From the NCBI RefSeq assembly GCF_035818635.1, contig NZ_JAYLLH010000039.1:1-24889 (forward strand): DNA of 24,889 bases. Reading direction: 5' to 3'. Position 1 is the first letter of the stretch, and each line of letters starts with the position of its first letter. The notes beneath the pieces are model-generated. The model saw nothing but the letters and a program-made list of their open reading frames with translations. It was not told the origin of the DNA and did not search any database. Below are positions 1 through 7,878 of this stretch, in pieces. This stretch comes from Mesobacterium_A hydrothermale. GTDB taxonomy: Bacteria > Pseudomonadota > Alphaproteobacteria > Rhodobacterales > Rhodobacteraceae. Both the position numbers and the translations under genes were made by a program.

Positions 1-75
1 ATCAGCATGACTCGCACGGCCAGCACCAAATGGGAATCCCAATTCGGACTCGTTTGTCGCGATCAATCCACTAGA
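1..75. repeat. Left copy of a 75-bp perfect terminal inverted repeat
   Basis: Bases 1-75 are the exact reverse complement of bases 24814-24888. Identity stops at base 76 (a here, c on the complementary reading of the right end). I see no complete gene or named insertion-sequence end in it. It could be the edge of an insertion sequence or other multi-copy element present on both sides in opposite orientation, cut off here by the end of the assembled piece. Confidence 0.95.
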
Positions 76-209
76 ACGGGTTCGCAGGCTGTTGCGAACG
101 CCCCGGGGCGACAGGCTGAGGGCCTCTCGGTGTCCAGGTATCTCCAGATTAAAGTTATGAAAGTCATCGTCTTGGTGGTCGGGTTGGGGGTGCGGTCAGC
201 AAGGATGGC
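76..209. other. Non-coding stretch between the left repeat and the peroxidase gene
   Basis: No credible gene is seen here. It holds a small hairpin at 80-99 (gttcgca, 6-nt loop, tgcgaac) followed by the palindrome gccccggggc at 100-109. Both lie downstream of the minus-strand peroxidase gene and could form a weak transcription end, but there is no T-tract. Confidence 0.4.
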
Positions 210-1526
210 TCAATCGACAGGCAAGCCCGAAGGAACCGTCGCAGGGCGGCCGAGCGGGCGTTTGGTGGCTGTCTGGCCGGTCAGTGCTTTTAGGAAGGAT
301 ACCAGGTCAGCCACATCCCGCTCGGATAGGGGAAGGCGTGTGATATCCGTGGTCTGTGACAGGCGCTGCATCTCGCGACTGTCCTGCATCACGATGAAAT
401 CCACGGGTGCCAGCCAATCCGCCTTGGGCAAGTCTGCAAGGGCAGGATCCCACGCGGTCAGCGCGGCAAGGGGATCGGCATGGTGCCGCACGATGCCGTC
501 CAGCGTCGGGTAGGCGCCATTGTGGCCATAGGGGGCGGTCAGCGCGACATTGCGCAGCATCGGCGTCCGGAACCGGTAGGCATCCGCGAGGTCGTCACTT
601 TCGCCCATGCGGCCCACATCGCGCGGCTGAAGGTCAAATCGACGGATCTTTCCGGGGCCGAACTGGGGCAGGGCGAGCGCGTGGAAGTCGTGGTCGGACA
701 GCAGCGGCCCGGAATGGCAGGCGGCGCAATTGCCTTTGCCGTAAAACACCATCATCCCTTGTTTTTCTTGCGAGGTGAGCGCGGCGGTATCCCCCGCGAG
801 ATAGGCATCGAACGGGCTGTCGTGGTTGCGCCACTCTGTCCCGATGAACGCGGCCAGCGCGTTGGCGATCTCGACGATGGTCACCTGTTCGGGGCTGTCG
901 ATGTGATCGAAGGCCGCCACGAACATCGCGCCGTATTCGGGAATGATCCGCACACGTTTGGCAAGGATCGGCCAGGCGTTGTCGATCCGGTCGTTCACCG
1001 CGCCCGAGACCTCGTTTTCCTCGGGGTCGCCGGCCATTTCGAACCTTGCGGTCACGGGAAACAGCGCCTGCGCCGCCAGGATGGTTTCCAGCCCCTGCGG
1101 CAACCATTCTTCGGCAGGCGAATTGAACCCGTTTCCGTACAGGTCCGAGGTTTCCAGACGCCCGTCATGGAACAGCACCTTGATGTCCTTCGCCCCAAGA
1201 TTCCAAAGCGCAGGGGCGTTGCGCGGAATCCGTTTGCGAATCCGGTCGTCCGGACCTTCGGTGCGCCGTTTGGGCCCGATGCCGGTGCCGCCTTCGCCGA
1301 TCCCAAGGCTCAGCCCGTCGCCCCCTGCGAAATCGTGGTGGTGGCAGGTGCCACAAGAGATATTGCGGTTTCCCGACAGGATCTTGTCGTAAAACAACAG
1401 TTGTCCGAGCTTGGCCTTTTCGGCATCGAAGGCGATAAAGTCATCATACGTCAATGGCCGTGGCAAGTCCGCGGCAAAGGCGGGCAGGCCGATCAGGAGG
1501 GCAAGGATATGAAGCTGGCGAAACAT
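210..1526 (-). CDS. Di-heme cytochrome c peroxidase / MauG-family protein
   Basis: This is a 438-residue periplasmic di-heme protein of the bacterial cytochrome c peroxidase/MauG family. Residues 1-18 form a signal peptide ending in AFA. Two CxxCH heme-binding motifs are visible: CGTCH at 58-62 and CAACH at 267-271. The conserved C-terminal stretch is present around 319-345 (TPMLRN, then PYGHNGAYPTL). Family members reduce H2O2 with electrons from small cytochromes, or carry out MauG-type oxidations; the sequence alone does not separate these. The length is somewhat above the roughly 330-400 typical of the family. The ATG at 1526 is needed to keep the signal peptide, which makes the gene overlap the 5' end of the divergent Sel1-repeat gene by 18 bp; its own Shine-Dalgarno is poor. 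No partner such as a mau cluster is nearby. Confidence 0.9.
   Translation of the reverse strand: MFRQLHILALLIGLPAFAADLPRPLTYDDFIAFDAEKAKLGQLLFYDKILSGNRNISCGTCHHHDFAGGDGLSLGIGEGGTGIGPKRRTEGPDDRIRKRIPRNAPALWNLGAKDIKVLFHDGRLETSDLYGNGFNSPAEEWLPQGLETILAAQALFPVTARFEMAGDPEENEVSGAVNDRIDNAWPILAKRVRIIPEYGAMFVAAFDHIDSPEQVTIVEIANALAAFIGTEWRNHDSPFDAYLAGDTAALTSQEKQGMMVFYGKGNCAACHSGPLLSDHDFHALALPQFGPGKIRRFDLQPRDVGRMGESDDLADAYRFRTPMLRNVALTAPYGHNGAYPTLDGIVRHHADPLAALTAWDPALADLPKADWLAPVDFIVMQDSREMQRLSQTTDITRLPLSERDVADLVSFLKALTGQTATKRPLGRPATVPSGLPVD
1495..1500 (+). promoter_or_regulatory. Shine-Dalgarno aggagg that fixes the Sel1-repeat gene start
   Basis: A perfect aggagg lies 8 nt before the ATG at 1509. It selects this start over the upstream open frame, which is antisense to the peroxidase gene, and over the in-frame ATG at 1530. 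The site is itself inside the peroxidase signal-peptide codons on the other strand. Confidence 0.75.
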
Positions 1527-1994
1527 GCGATGATCATCGTTATGGTGCTGATGTTTTCAACCCCGGCCGTGGCCGAAATCGAACAGGCCCGCGATCTGAT
1601 GGAGGCCGGAAAGTTCGCCGAGGCACGCGCGGCGCTGATGCCTGCCGCCCGATCGGGCAATGCCGACGCAGAAGAGTTGATCGGCGTGATGTACGCGCTT
1701 GGACTGGGCGTCGAAAAAGACCCGGAGCGCGCCTTCGAATGGTACTTGCGGGCCTCGATGAAAGGGCACCCAGGCGCGCAGTCGGGGATCGGCTGGTATT
1801 ACGAACTGGGCATCGGTATGCCCGCGCCTGATCTGGTGCGGGCCTACCTGTGGTACGGGTTGTCGACCATCGGCGGCGATCCGGATGCGGTGCTGTCTCT
1901 GGAAGAGGTCCAGAAAAAGATGACGCGGGACGAGATCGCCCGCGCCAAGGTTCTGATCAACGACTACAAGCCCTGGATGTACCCATTTCGGTAA
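1509..1994 (+). CDS. Secreted Sel1-repeat (TPR-like) protein
   Basis: This 161-residue protein has a signal peptide (K3 and K5, hydrophobic core, cleavage probably after AVA at residue 22). Two to three Sel1-type helical repeats follow, with the typical spacing of GNADAEELIGVMY, DPERAFEWYLRAS and AYLWYGLS. Sel1 repeats form alpha-solenoids that mediate protein-protein contacts, so a periplasmic scaffold or adaptor role is likely, but no partner can be named. The start at 1509 is chosen for its perfect Shine-Dalgarno and for the positively charged n-region. The reading frame stays open far upstream only because the antisense frame of the peroxidase gene has no stops. The gene is followed at once by a strong hairpin and then by the convergent TRAP operon. 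Confidence 0.85.
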   Translation: MKLAKHAMIIVMVLMFSTPAVAEIEQARDLMEAGKFAEARAALMPAARSGNADAEELIGVMYALGLGVEKDPERAFEWYLRASMKGHPGAQSGIGWYYELGIGMPAPDLVRAYLWYGLSTIGGDPDAVLSLEEVQKKMTRDEIARAKVLINDYKPWMYPFR

Positions 1995-1999
1995 GGCTT

Positions 2000-2023
2000 G
2001 CGGGGCGGCTGGGGCCGCCCCGC
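2000..2023. terminator. GC-rich hairpin between convergent genes
   Basis: A perfect 10-bp stem (gcggggcggc / gccgccccgc) with loop tggg sits between the Sel1-repeat stop at 1994 and the dctP stop at 2033. It can serve both strands. No clear T-tract follows, so it may be Rho-assisted. Confidence 0.6.
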
Positions 2024-2032
2024 CGTTGCTGC

Positions 2033-3097
2033 TTAGTTCAGGTCGCCTGCGCGGGACGCGTCGATGGCGGCCTCGGCCTTGGCAACAGAAGAGGTCAGGG
2101 CGTCGAAAATCTGTTCGCCGCCGGCCACGTTGCTTTTGAACCAGCCATAAACCGGGTCAGCCGCCGCCTTGAAGGCCGCCTTCTGTTCCGGGGTCGGCAC
2201 ATAGAGGTCGCCACCGCCGGCCTGGAAGTCCTGGTAGGCCTGGATCGACTTGCGCTTGGGTGAGGCAAAGGTGGCCTGTTGCAGCGCATAGAAACCGTCC
2301 AGCACAACGCGTTTCAGATCGTTGGGCATGGCGCTGTATTTTTCATTGTTCATGAACCACAGCGCGCCCATGTAGGCATGGCCGTCCAGCGTGACATATT
2401 GCAGGCCAGCGTCGGGGAACTTCATGCCCATGATGTCGGTGATGCCGTTCTTCGATCCTTCGACGACGCCGGTCTGGAACGAGGTGAACAGTTCCGGCCA
2501 TGGGATCGGGGTCGGAGAGGCCCCAAGGGCCTTGACCAGTTCCTGCGGCAGGTCCGCCACGACGGTACGGATTTTCAGGCCGGCCAGATCAGACGGCTCG
2601 GCCACGCGGCGCTTGGTGTTGGCAAAGTTGCGCCAGCCGCCGGTGTTGCCCACGGTCATCAGGCGAATGGCCCCGCCAGAGTTTTCCAGCGTCATCGCCT
2701 TCATCGTGTCCATGAACTCGGTGCCGTTTTGCAGCACCGCTTCGGCCACCCGGTCATCCGCCATCAGATAGGGCAGGTCCAGAACCTGGACGAAGGGAAA
2801 AATGCCCGATGCCCCGCCCGAAGTCGAAATGTAGACGTCGATATTGCCGTCGGCCACACCCTGAAGGCATTCCGCACCGTTGGAACACAGTTGCGTGCCG
2901 ATGAACATCTCGACTGCGATTGCGCCGTTCGATGCTTGCTCGACATAATTCTTGAACACGACCAGACCGTCATAATCCTCGTCGTTTTCGTTCGAATTGG
3001 CCGTGGCCCTGATGGTGAAATCGGCGGCCTGCACGGCCATTGCCGATCCGGCCAGGATCGTCGCCGCGATCAGCGACTTGGTTAGTGTCTTGAGCAT
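2033..3097 (-). CDS. dctP: TRAP transporter solute-binding protein, DctP family
   Basis: This is the periplasmic receptor of a tripartite ATP-independent periplasmic transporter. Of 354 residues, 1-24 are a Sec signal peptide ending AVQA. The DctP signature lies around 172-225: GLKIR with the usually ligand-clamping Arg at 177, ALGASPTPIP, then FQTGVVEGSKNG. Two cysteines at 71 and 77 could form a disulfide. DctP receptors bind small organic acids, sugar acids or sulfonates and hand them to DctQM. The start at 3097 follows aagggag by 7 nt; an ATG 21 nt further upstream lacks such a site. The gene is last in the six-gene operon, 27 nt after dctM, so the importer probably serves the substrate of the monooxygenase module upstream. 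The ligand cannot be read from the sequence. Confidence 0.9.
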   Translation of the reverse strand: MLKTLTKSLIAATILAGSAMAVQAADFTIRATANSNENDEDYDGLVVFKNYVEQASNGAIAVEMFIGTQLCSNGAECLQGVADGNIDVYISTSGGASGIFPFVQVLDLPYLMADDRVAEAVLQNGTEFMDTMKAMTLENSGGAIRLMTVGNTGGWRNFANTKRRVAEPSDLAGLKIRTVVADLPQELVKALGASPTPIPWPELFTSFQTGVVEGSKNGITDIMGMKFPDAGLQYVTLDGHAYMGALWFMNNEKYSAMPNDLKRVVLDGFYALQQATFASPKRKSIQAYQDFQAGGGDLYVPTPEQKAAFKAAADPVYGWFKSNVAGGEQIFDALTSSVAKAEAAIDASRAGDLN

Positions 3098-3124
3098 GTT
3101 TGTCTCCCTTTCAAACACTGGTTT

Positions 3125-4618
3125 TTATTCGATGAATCCCATCAGATGCGGGATCGTCAAGGAAATTGCCGGGACATAGGTGATCAGGAAGATCACCAAC
3201 ACCTCGACGGCGAGGAACGGCAGGATCGCCTTTGCGATGGTCTGAACTTTTTCGCCCGAAACAGACGACGCCACGAACAGCACCAGTCCCATCGGGGGGG
3301 TTGCAAGCCCGACCGTCAGGTTGACCGACATGATGATCGCGAAATGCACCGGGTGAACGCCCATCTCGACAAAAATCGGGCCAAGGATCGGGCCAAGGAT
3401 GATGATCGCGGGACCGGCGTCCAGAAACATGCCGACGATGAACAGCAACACGTTGATCAGAAACAGCAAGACCAGCGGGTTCTGCGACAGCGACAGAATG
3501 TGATCGGCCAGGATCTGTGGCGCATAGGACAGGGCGACCACGGTTTTGAACGCCATCGCGGCCCCGACCAGCAGCAGTACGACAGCCGAAGTCATCGCCG
3601 CGCGGCTCAGCACCTCTGGCAGGTCCTTCAGCTTCATGGTCCGAAGCACGAAGAACGCGACGACCAGGGCATAGAACACCGCGACGGCGGCGGCCTCGGT
3701 CGGGGTGAAAACCCCCAGCAGAATGCCGCCCAGGATCAGGATCGGCGTTTGCAGCGGCACGACCGCACGCTTGGTCACCATGCGGAAATCGGGCTCGATC
3801 CGCCCTCTCATGCCAAACAGCAGAACATGGGCGGCAAGGACGCTGACCGCGAAACTGCCCCAGATTGCCAATCCGGACGCCGCGTCGCCCGAGCCGATGC
3901 CGGTGGTGCCGCGAAACACCGCGAAAATCACCCAGCCCAGGTTCAGGCGCAGCAAAACGAAGGACGCCCAGTATTCCCGCGCGCTAAGCACGATCCCCTT
4001 TTTCACGATGCGTTCGGCCTTGGGCAGGTCATAGCGGTTGGCCATCAGCTTGACGACCAGCATCAGGCCAACGCCCACCAGGACACCGGGAACGATCCCG
4101 GCCAGAAACAGCGCCGCAACGCTTTCGCCCATGACATAGGCATAGATGATCATGATCCCCGAGGGCGGGATGATCGGCCCGATCACGGAGGAGGCCGCGG
4201 TCACGGCGGCGGAAAAACGGCGCGTATACCCCTGCCGTTCCATCGCCGGGATCAGCATCGACCCCAGCGCCGAGGTGTCGGCGACAGCAGAGCCCGAAAG
4301 ACCCGCGAAAAGCATCGAGGACAGGATGTTCACATGCGCCAACCCGCCCCGCAGGTGGCCCATCAGCGCTTGGCTGAATTCGACCAGGCGTTCGGTGATG
4401 CCGCCGCGGTTCATCAGTTCGCCGGCCAGCATGAAGAACGGGATTGCCATCAGCGGAAAACTGTCCATCCCGTTGTAAACGTTGCGGTAAAGCAACGTGA
4501 TGTCGCGTTCCTGCCCGTTCATCCACAGCAAGATGCCAGGCGCTGCCAGCAGGCCGAAGAACACCGGCAGCCCGATCATCAGGAAAAACAGGAAGGTCGG
4601 AAGAAACCAGATCAGCAT
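3125..4618 (-). CDS. dctM: TRAP transporter large permease, DctM family
   Basis: This 497-residue integral membrane protein is the ion-coupled translocation subunit of the TRAP system. Family hallmarks include MAIPFFMLAGELMNRGGIT near residues 57-75, GLSGSAVADTSALGSMLIPAM near 107-127, SSVIGPIIPPSGIMI near 142-156, and a C-terminal half with NLTVGLATPPMGLVLF. It is about 60-70 residues longer than a usual DctM (about 430). The extra material sits mid-protein, around 200-280, and contains two further hydrophobic stretches. The start has a good ribosome site (ggtggag, 7 nt) lying inside the end of dctQ. Spacing to dctQ is 4 nt and to dctP 27 nt, so all three are co-transcribed. Confidence 0.92.
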   Translation of the reverse strand: MLIWFLPTFLFFLMIGLPVFFGLLAAPGILLWMNGQERDITLLYRNVYNGMDSFPLMAIPFFMLAGELMNRGGITERLVEFSQALMGHLRGGLAHVNILSSMLFAGLSGSAVADTSALGSMLIPAMERQGYTRRFSAAVTAASSVIGPIIPPSGIMIIYAYVMGESVAALFLAGIVPGVLVGVGLMLVVKLMANRYDLPKAERIVKKGIVLSAREYWASFVLLRLNLGWVIFAVFRGTTGIGSGDAASGLAIWGSFAVSVLAAHVLLFGMRGRIEPDFRMVTKRAVVPLQTPILILGGILLGVFTPTEAAAVAVFYALVVAFFVLRTMKLKDLPEVLSRAAMTSAVVLLLVGAAMAFKTVVALSYAPQILADHILSLSQNPLVLLFLINVLLFIVGMFLDAGPAIIILGPILGPIFVEMGVHPVHFAIIMSVNLTVGLATPPMGLVLFVASSVSGEKVQTIAKAILPFLAVEVLVIFLITYVPAISLTIPHLMGFIE

Positions 4619-4622
4619 CGCG

Positions 4623-5207
4623 TCACTCCACCGTCAGGTCTTCGTCGACCAGCGGCTTCAGCGCCGCTCCGCCGCCTGTCATGGTGATCAGGCTGCGCAG
4701 GATAAGTTCAATATTCACGATCAGCAGCAAGACGACGCCGACAAACAGCGAAGCCATCATCCAGCTGCGCGGCACCCGGAACCATTGGCTGAAATCCAGC
4801 GCGGTCGGAACATAGAGAGAGGCGGTGGCGAAGCGTCCGCCAAAGCCGGTGAATTCACCCCATCCGATCTTGGCGGCGAAGGCCAGCACGGCGCCAGATA
4901 TCAGCAGCAGGCAGAACGACAGCGCTGCGCCGATCTTGGACGGCAGCGCCTCGACCAGCATGTCGATGGCGACGAAACCGCCCCGGCGATAGGCCATCGG
5001 GGCCATCAGCCCGGTCATCCAAAGCATCATGAAGCGCGCGGCCTCGTCCGGCCACGGCAGGGCGTTGTTCAGGACATAGCGGAAAAAGACCTGCACCAGG
5101 ATGGCCAGCACCATGAGTGTGATGGCTGCAATCGACAGCCAGCGGCCAAGCTGAAGAACGGTATCGTTCCAGATTTGAAAGGGCTTCAATAGCCCCAAAA
5201 GCGGCAT
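4623..5207 (-). CDS. dctQ: TRAP transporter small permease, DctQ family
   Basis: This 194-residue four-helix membrane protein is the small permease that pairs with DctM. Four hydrophobic segments are visible, near residues 24-44, 57-76, 94-114 and 146-168. The typical DctQ stretch VFFRYVLNNALPWPDEAARFMMLW is recognisable around 40-65. Two ATGs compete: the one at 5216 sits directly against the agggagg, which is too close, whereas the one at 5207 has about 10 nt spacing and is chosen. It follows the flavin reductase gene by 32 nt on the same strand, which ties transport to the oxygenase genes. Confidence 0.88.
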   Translation of the reverse strand: MPLLGLLKPFQIWNDTVLQLGRWLSIAAITLMVLAILVQVFFRYVLNNALPWPDEAARFMMLWMTGLMAPMAYRRGGFVAIDMLVEALPSKIGAALSFCLLLISGAVLAFAAKIGWGEFTGFGGRFATASLYVPTALDFSQWFRVPRSWMMASLFVGVVLLLIVNIELILRSLITMTGGGAALKPLVDEDLTVE

Positions 5208-5239
5208 GGTTGTCATTCCTCCCTTTGACAGATCAACGC

Positions 5240-5731
5240 CTAGTCCTTGTTTGTGAACCCTCCATATACGCCCTTGGCAAAAACCAACGGGTTGCCCTGC
5301 CGCGCCATCGCCTGGATGACGCGCCCGACGATGATCGCATGATCTCCCGCATCATGGATCGCAAATTTCTGGCAATCGAACCGTGCCAGGCAAGTGTCCA
5401 GAACCGGCACGCCCATGTCGGTCTCGCTCCAGTCGCCGTCATGAAAGGCGTGACCTTTGCGGGCAAAGCCGTGGCCGATATGCCCTTGGTCGTCTGCCAG
5501 GATGTGGATCGAAAAATGCTCTGCCCCTGCAAAGGCTTCGAACCTGCGCGACGTGCGCGCGGGCGACCAAAGCACCAGCGGCGGATCCAGCGAAACCGAC
5601 GCAAAGCTGTTCGCGGTAATGCCCAGCGGCCCGTCCTTGGACAGGCAGGTCACGACAGTCACGCCGGTGGCGAACCGCCCCAGCGCCGCGCGAAACTGCT
5701 GCGCCGTGTCCTGACCGGGTGTGAACTGCAT
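5240..5731 (-). CDS. Flavin reductase of a two-component monooxygenase
   Basis: This 163-residue protein belongs to the flavin reductase-like (RutF/HpaC/NtaB) fold. The FRAALGRFATGVTVVTC opening, the GITANSFASVSLDPPLVLW flavin-binding segment and the C-terminal PLVFAKGVYGGF are typical. Such enzymes use NAD(P)H to reduce FMN or FAD and pass it by diffusion to an oxygenase partner. Here the obvious partner is the SsuD-like monooxygenase two genes upstream. The start at 5731 follows ggagggg by about 5 nt. An alternative ATG at 5755 overlaps the stop of the preceding aldo/keto reductase gene (TGATG) and would add 8 residues by translational coupling; both are possible. In the sulfo-SMO pathway the equivalent protein is SmoA, an assignment inferred from context only. 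Confidence 0.88.
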   Translation of the reverse strand: MQFTPGQDTAQQFRAALGRFATGVTVVTCLSKDGPLGITANSFASVSLDPPLVLWSPARTSRRFEAFAGAEHFSIHILADDQGHIGHGFARKGHAFHDGDWSETDMGVPVLDTCLARFDCQKFAIHDAGDHAIIVGRVIQAMARQGNPLVFAKGVYGGFTNKD

Positions 5732-5754
5732 GTGCTCCCCTCCACCGTCTGGCA

Positions 5755-6636
5755 TCACGCCACCTCTCGGCCCAGTGCTTCGGTGTAAAGCTCGAACCAC
5801 GTCTGGCGGTCCATGGAGACCTTGAAGGCGTCGCTGAAGGTGCGGATGCGGGACAACGTGTTCGTGCCCATGACCGGCAAGATGCGCGCCGGGTGCGCCA
5901 GAAGCCATGCGACGGCCACGGCGGCACGGTCAACGCCGTTTTCCGCTGCGATCCGGTCCAGCACCGGGCGGTCTGCCGACATCAACGCTCCGCCGCCCAG
6001 CGGCGACCAAGCCATGGGCGAGACCGCAGTTTGCTGAAGATGCGCCAGGTCGCCGTTGGTAAAGGCCGAATGTTCACCCAGGCTCAACTCGATCTGGTTG
6101 GTGGCCAAGGGTGTGGTCATCGCCGATTGCAGCAGTTTCCAGTCCCACGGGCGGAAGTTGGACACGCCCACCGCGCGCACCTTGCCGCTCGCCACAGCCG
6201 CATCCAGCGCCGCGCCGGTTTCATGGTGGTCCATCAGCGGATCGGGCCGGTGAATCAGCAGCAGGTCGATATGGTCGATGCCCATGTCGCGCAGCGAGGC
6301 GTCGATCGACGCGCGGATATGGGCCGCCGACGTGTCGTAGTATTTCACCCGCGCATCGGCATAACGCCCGACCGGCGCAACGATGTCGCATTTGGTGACG
6401 ATCTCCAGCTGGTCGCGCAGGCCCTTGTGCGCCTTCAGGCAGCTGCCCAGCAGCGCCTCGGCGATGTAGCCGCCATAGATGTCGGCCTGGTCGATCGTGG
6501 TGATGCCCTGTTCAAGACAGGCGTCGATCTTGGCGCGGATATGGTCGGGCGAGGTGTCGGCATCGTCGCCCACACGCCACATGCCATAGACGATCCGGCT
6601 GAATTCGATGCCACCGGGAAGCGAAACTCTTTCCAT
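5755..6636 (-). CDS. Aldo/keto reductase (candidate 6-dehydroglucose reductase, SmoB-like)
   Basis: This 293-residue NAD(P)H-dependent (beta/alpha)8 reductase is YdhF-like. The AKR catalytic tetrad is visible: Asp and Tyr in DQADIYGGY (near 49-57), Lys in VTKCDI (near 80) and His in LLIHRPDP (near 131). GVSNFRPWDW and NQIELSLGEHS are standard family motifs. Its ATG at 6636 shares bases with the stop of the monooxygenase gene (TGATG), and ggaga lies 9 nt upstream, so the two are translationally coupled. In sulfo-SMO clusters an AKR reduces the 6-aldehyde (6-dehydroglucose) released by sulfoquinovose monooxygenase to glucose. The tight coupling fits that role, but the exact substrate is an inference. 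Confidence 0.88.
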   Translation of the reverse strand: MERVSLPGGIEFSRIVYGMWRVGDDADTSPDHIRAKIDACLEQGITTIDQADIYGGYIAEALLGSCLKAHKGLRDQLEIVTKCDIVAPVGRYADARVKYYDTSAAHIRASIDASLRDMGIDHIDLLLIHRPDPLMDHHETGAALDAAVASGKVRAVGVSNFRPWDWKLLQSAMTTPLATNQIELSLGEHSAFTNGDLAHLQQTAVSPMAWSPLGGGALMSADRPVLDRIAAENGVDRAAVAVAWLLAHPARILPVMGTNTLSRIRTFSDAFKVSMDRQTWFELYTEALGREVA

Positions 6637-7793
6637 CACACGCGTTCTCCGACACCAAGGGGGGTGGGCGGCGTTTCTGCCGGGACCCTGCCATATTCCT
6701 GCGGCAAAGAGCAGGTCTTGAGTTGTGACAGAACCTTGCTGCCAAAATGCTGGCATTCATCGATGTGGGGATAGCCCGAGAAGATGAAGGCCCGGATGCC
6801 CATCTTCTGATAGGCCTCGATCTCGCTCAGCACCTGATCGGTCGAGCCGACCAGCGCCGCGCCGCAGCCCGACCGCGCCCGGCCGACGCCGGTCCAAAGG
6901 TGCGGTTCGATATACCCGAACTTGTCCGCCAGTTCGCGCGCCCGCGACTGGTGCGAAACCCCAAGGCTGATGGAGTCGTGTGCCCGGTCGCGGATCAACT
7001 TGCCGTATTCGTCATCCAGCTTGCTGACCAGATGTTCGGCGTATTCCTTGGCCTCGGCCTCTGTGTCGCGCACGATCATGTGGACGCGCAGGCCATAGTC
7101 CAGCGTACGACCGAACCGCTCTGCCGCGGCGTTCGCATCGCGCATCCGCTGGGCGATGTGGTCCTTGGGTTCGGGCCACATCAGGTAGACGTCGCAATAT
7201 TCGCCGCACAGATCCAAAGCGGCGGGCGAATAGCCCCCGAAATACATCAGCGGGCCGCCGTTTTGCTGATAGGGCTTCGCGGGGGCCGTCGGCACGCCCT
7301 TGAAGCTGTAGACTTCGCCGTCGTGATTGATTTCGTCTTGGGTCCAGGCCTGCCGCAGGATCTGCACCACCTCGCGCGACCGCTTATAGCGGTACGCACT
7401 GTCGGCGACTTCGCCAGGGAAGTCGGACGAGATGATATTGACCGTCAGCCGCCCCTTGAGCATGTGATCCAGCGTGGCAATGGTGCGCGCCAGCATGACC
7501 GGTTGCACCTCGCCGCAGCGCACGGCGGCCAGCATGTTGATCTTGTCCGTCAGCGGTGCGCATCCGGCGACGAAGCTCAGCGTATCTTGCCCGACCTGAT
7601 AGGATGACGGGCACAGGATGTTGCGAAACCCCTGGTTTTCGGCCTCCAGCACAATGTCCCGGCAGTGTTCCCAGCTGGATCTCAGGCTACCATCCGGGAC
7701 CCCCAGAAATTCGTAATCGTCTGAACAAAGGGCGGAAAACCAGCTGACCTCGGCTGCGTCAAGATCGGCGGATGTCACCGGCACGACAGTCAT
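6636..7793 (-). CDS. FMNH2-dependent LLM-class monooxygenase, SsuD/SmoC-like
   Basis: This 385-residue bacterial-luciferase-like oxygenase has the same length class as alkanesulfonate monooxygenase SsuD. Recognisable elements are the N-terminal EVSWFSAL strand, NILCPSSYQVGQDTLSF, the flavin-site region MLARTIATLDHMLKGRLTVNII followed by SSD, then YFGGYSPAA and the SsuD-type SGYPHIDE near the C-terminus. SsuD relatives cleave C-S bonds of sulfonates with O2 and FMNH2, releasing sulfite and an aldehyde. Followed by an aldo/keto reductase and a flavin reductase, it best fits sulfoquinovose monooxygenase of the sulfo-SMO pathway, although another sulfonate is possible. It is the first gene of the operon, with a strong gggaggag ribosome site 6 nt before the ATG, and is divergent from the GntR gene. 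Confidence 0.87.
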   Translation of the reverse strand: MTVVPVTSADLDAAEVSWFSALCSDDYEFLGVPDGSLRSSWEHCRDIVLEAENQGFRNILCPSSYQVGQDTLSFVAGCAPLTDKINMLAAVRCGEVQPVMLARTIATLDHMLKGRLTVNIISSDFPGEVADSAYRYKRSREVVQILRQAWTQDEINHDGEVYSFKGVPTAPAKPYQQNGGPLMYFGGYSPAALDLCGEYCDVYLMWPEPKDHIAQRMRDANAAAERFGRTLDYGLRVHMIVRDTEAEAKEYAEHLVSKLDDEYGKLIRDRAHDSISLGVSHQSRARELADKFGYIEPHLWTGVGRARSGCGAALVGSTDQVLSEIEAYQKMGIRAFIFSGYPHIDECQHFGSKVLSQLKTCSLPQEYGRVPAETPPTPLGVGERV

Positions 7794-7878
7794 ACGAATC
7801 TCCTCCCTCAGTGCGATTCATACTTGCGTAGCATTCGCTTTGATGTAGATCAATAGTGTATCAATTTGAGTCGACCAT
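7794..7878. promoter_or_regulatory. Divergent promoter/operator region of the GntR-controlled operon
   Basis: This 85-bp gap must carry the promoters of both the minus-strand operon and the GntR gene. It holds a 5-bp inverted repeat ttgat-gtag-atcaa at 7840-7853. Read on the minus strand, attgat occurs twice 11 bp apart (attgatacac, attgatctac). Both are reasonable operator half-sites for the adjacent GntR/HutC protein. No strong sigma-70 -10 box is evident. Confidence 0.5.

Noticed and set aside
7..513. Open frame crossing the left terminal repeat into the peroxidase gene
   Set aside because: It runs antisense into a clear gene and has no domain or ribosome site; it could not be linked to a transposase.
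480..1508. Long plus-strand open frame antisense to the cytochrome c peroxidase gene, continuous with the Sel1-repeat gene
   Set aside because: It lies opposite a gene with clear heme motifs; protein character and a ribosome site begin only at 1509. The open frame is a by-product of high GC.
3146..4687. 513-codon plus-strand open frame opposite dctM
   Set aside because: Its translation is rich in His, Gln, Asp and Arg with no domain, as expected for the reverse of membrane-protein codons in GC-rich DNA.
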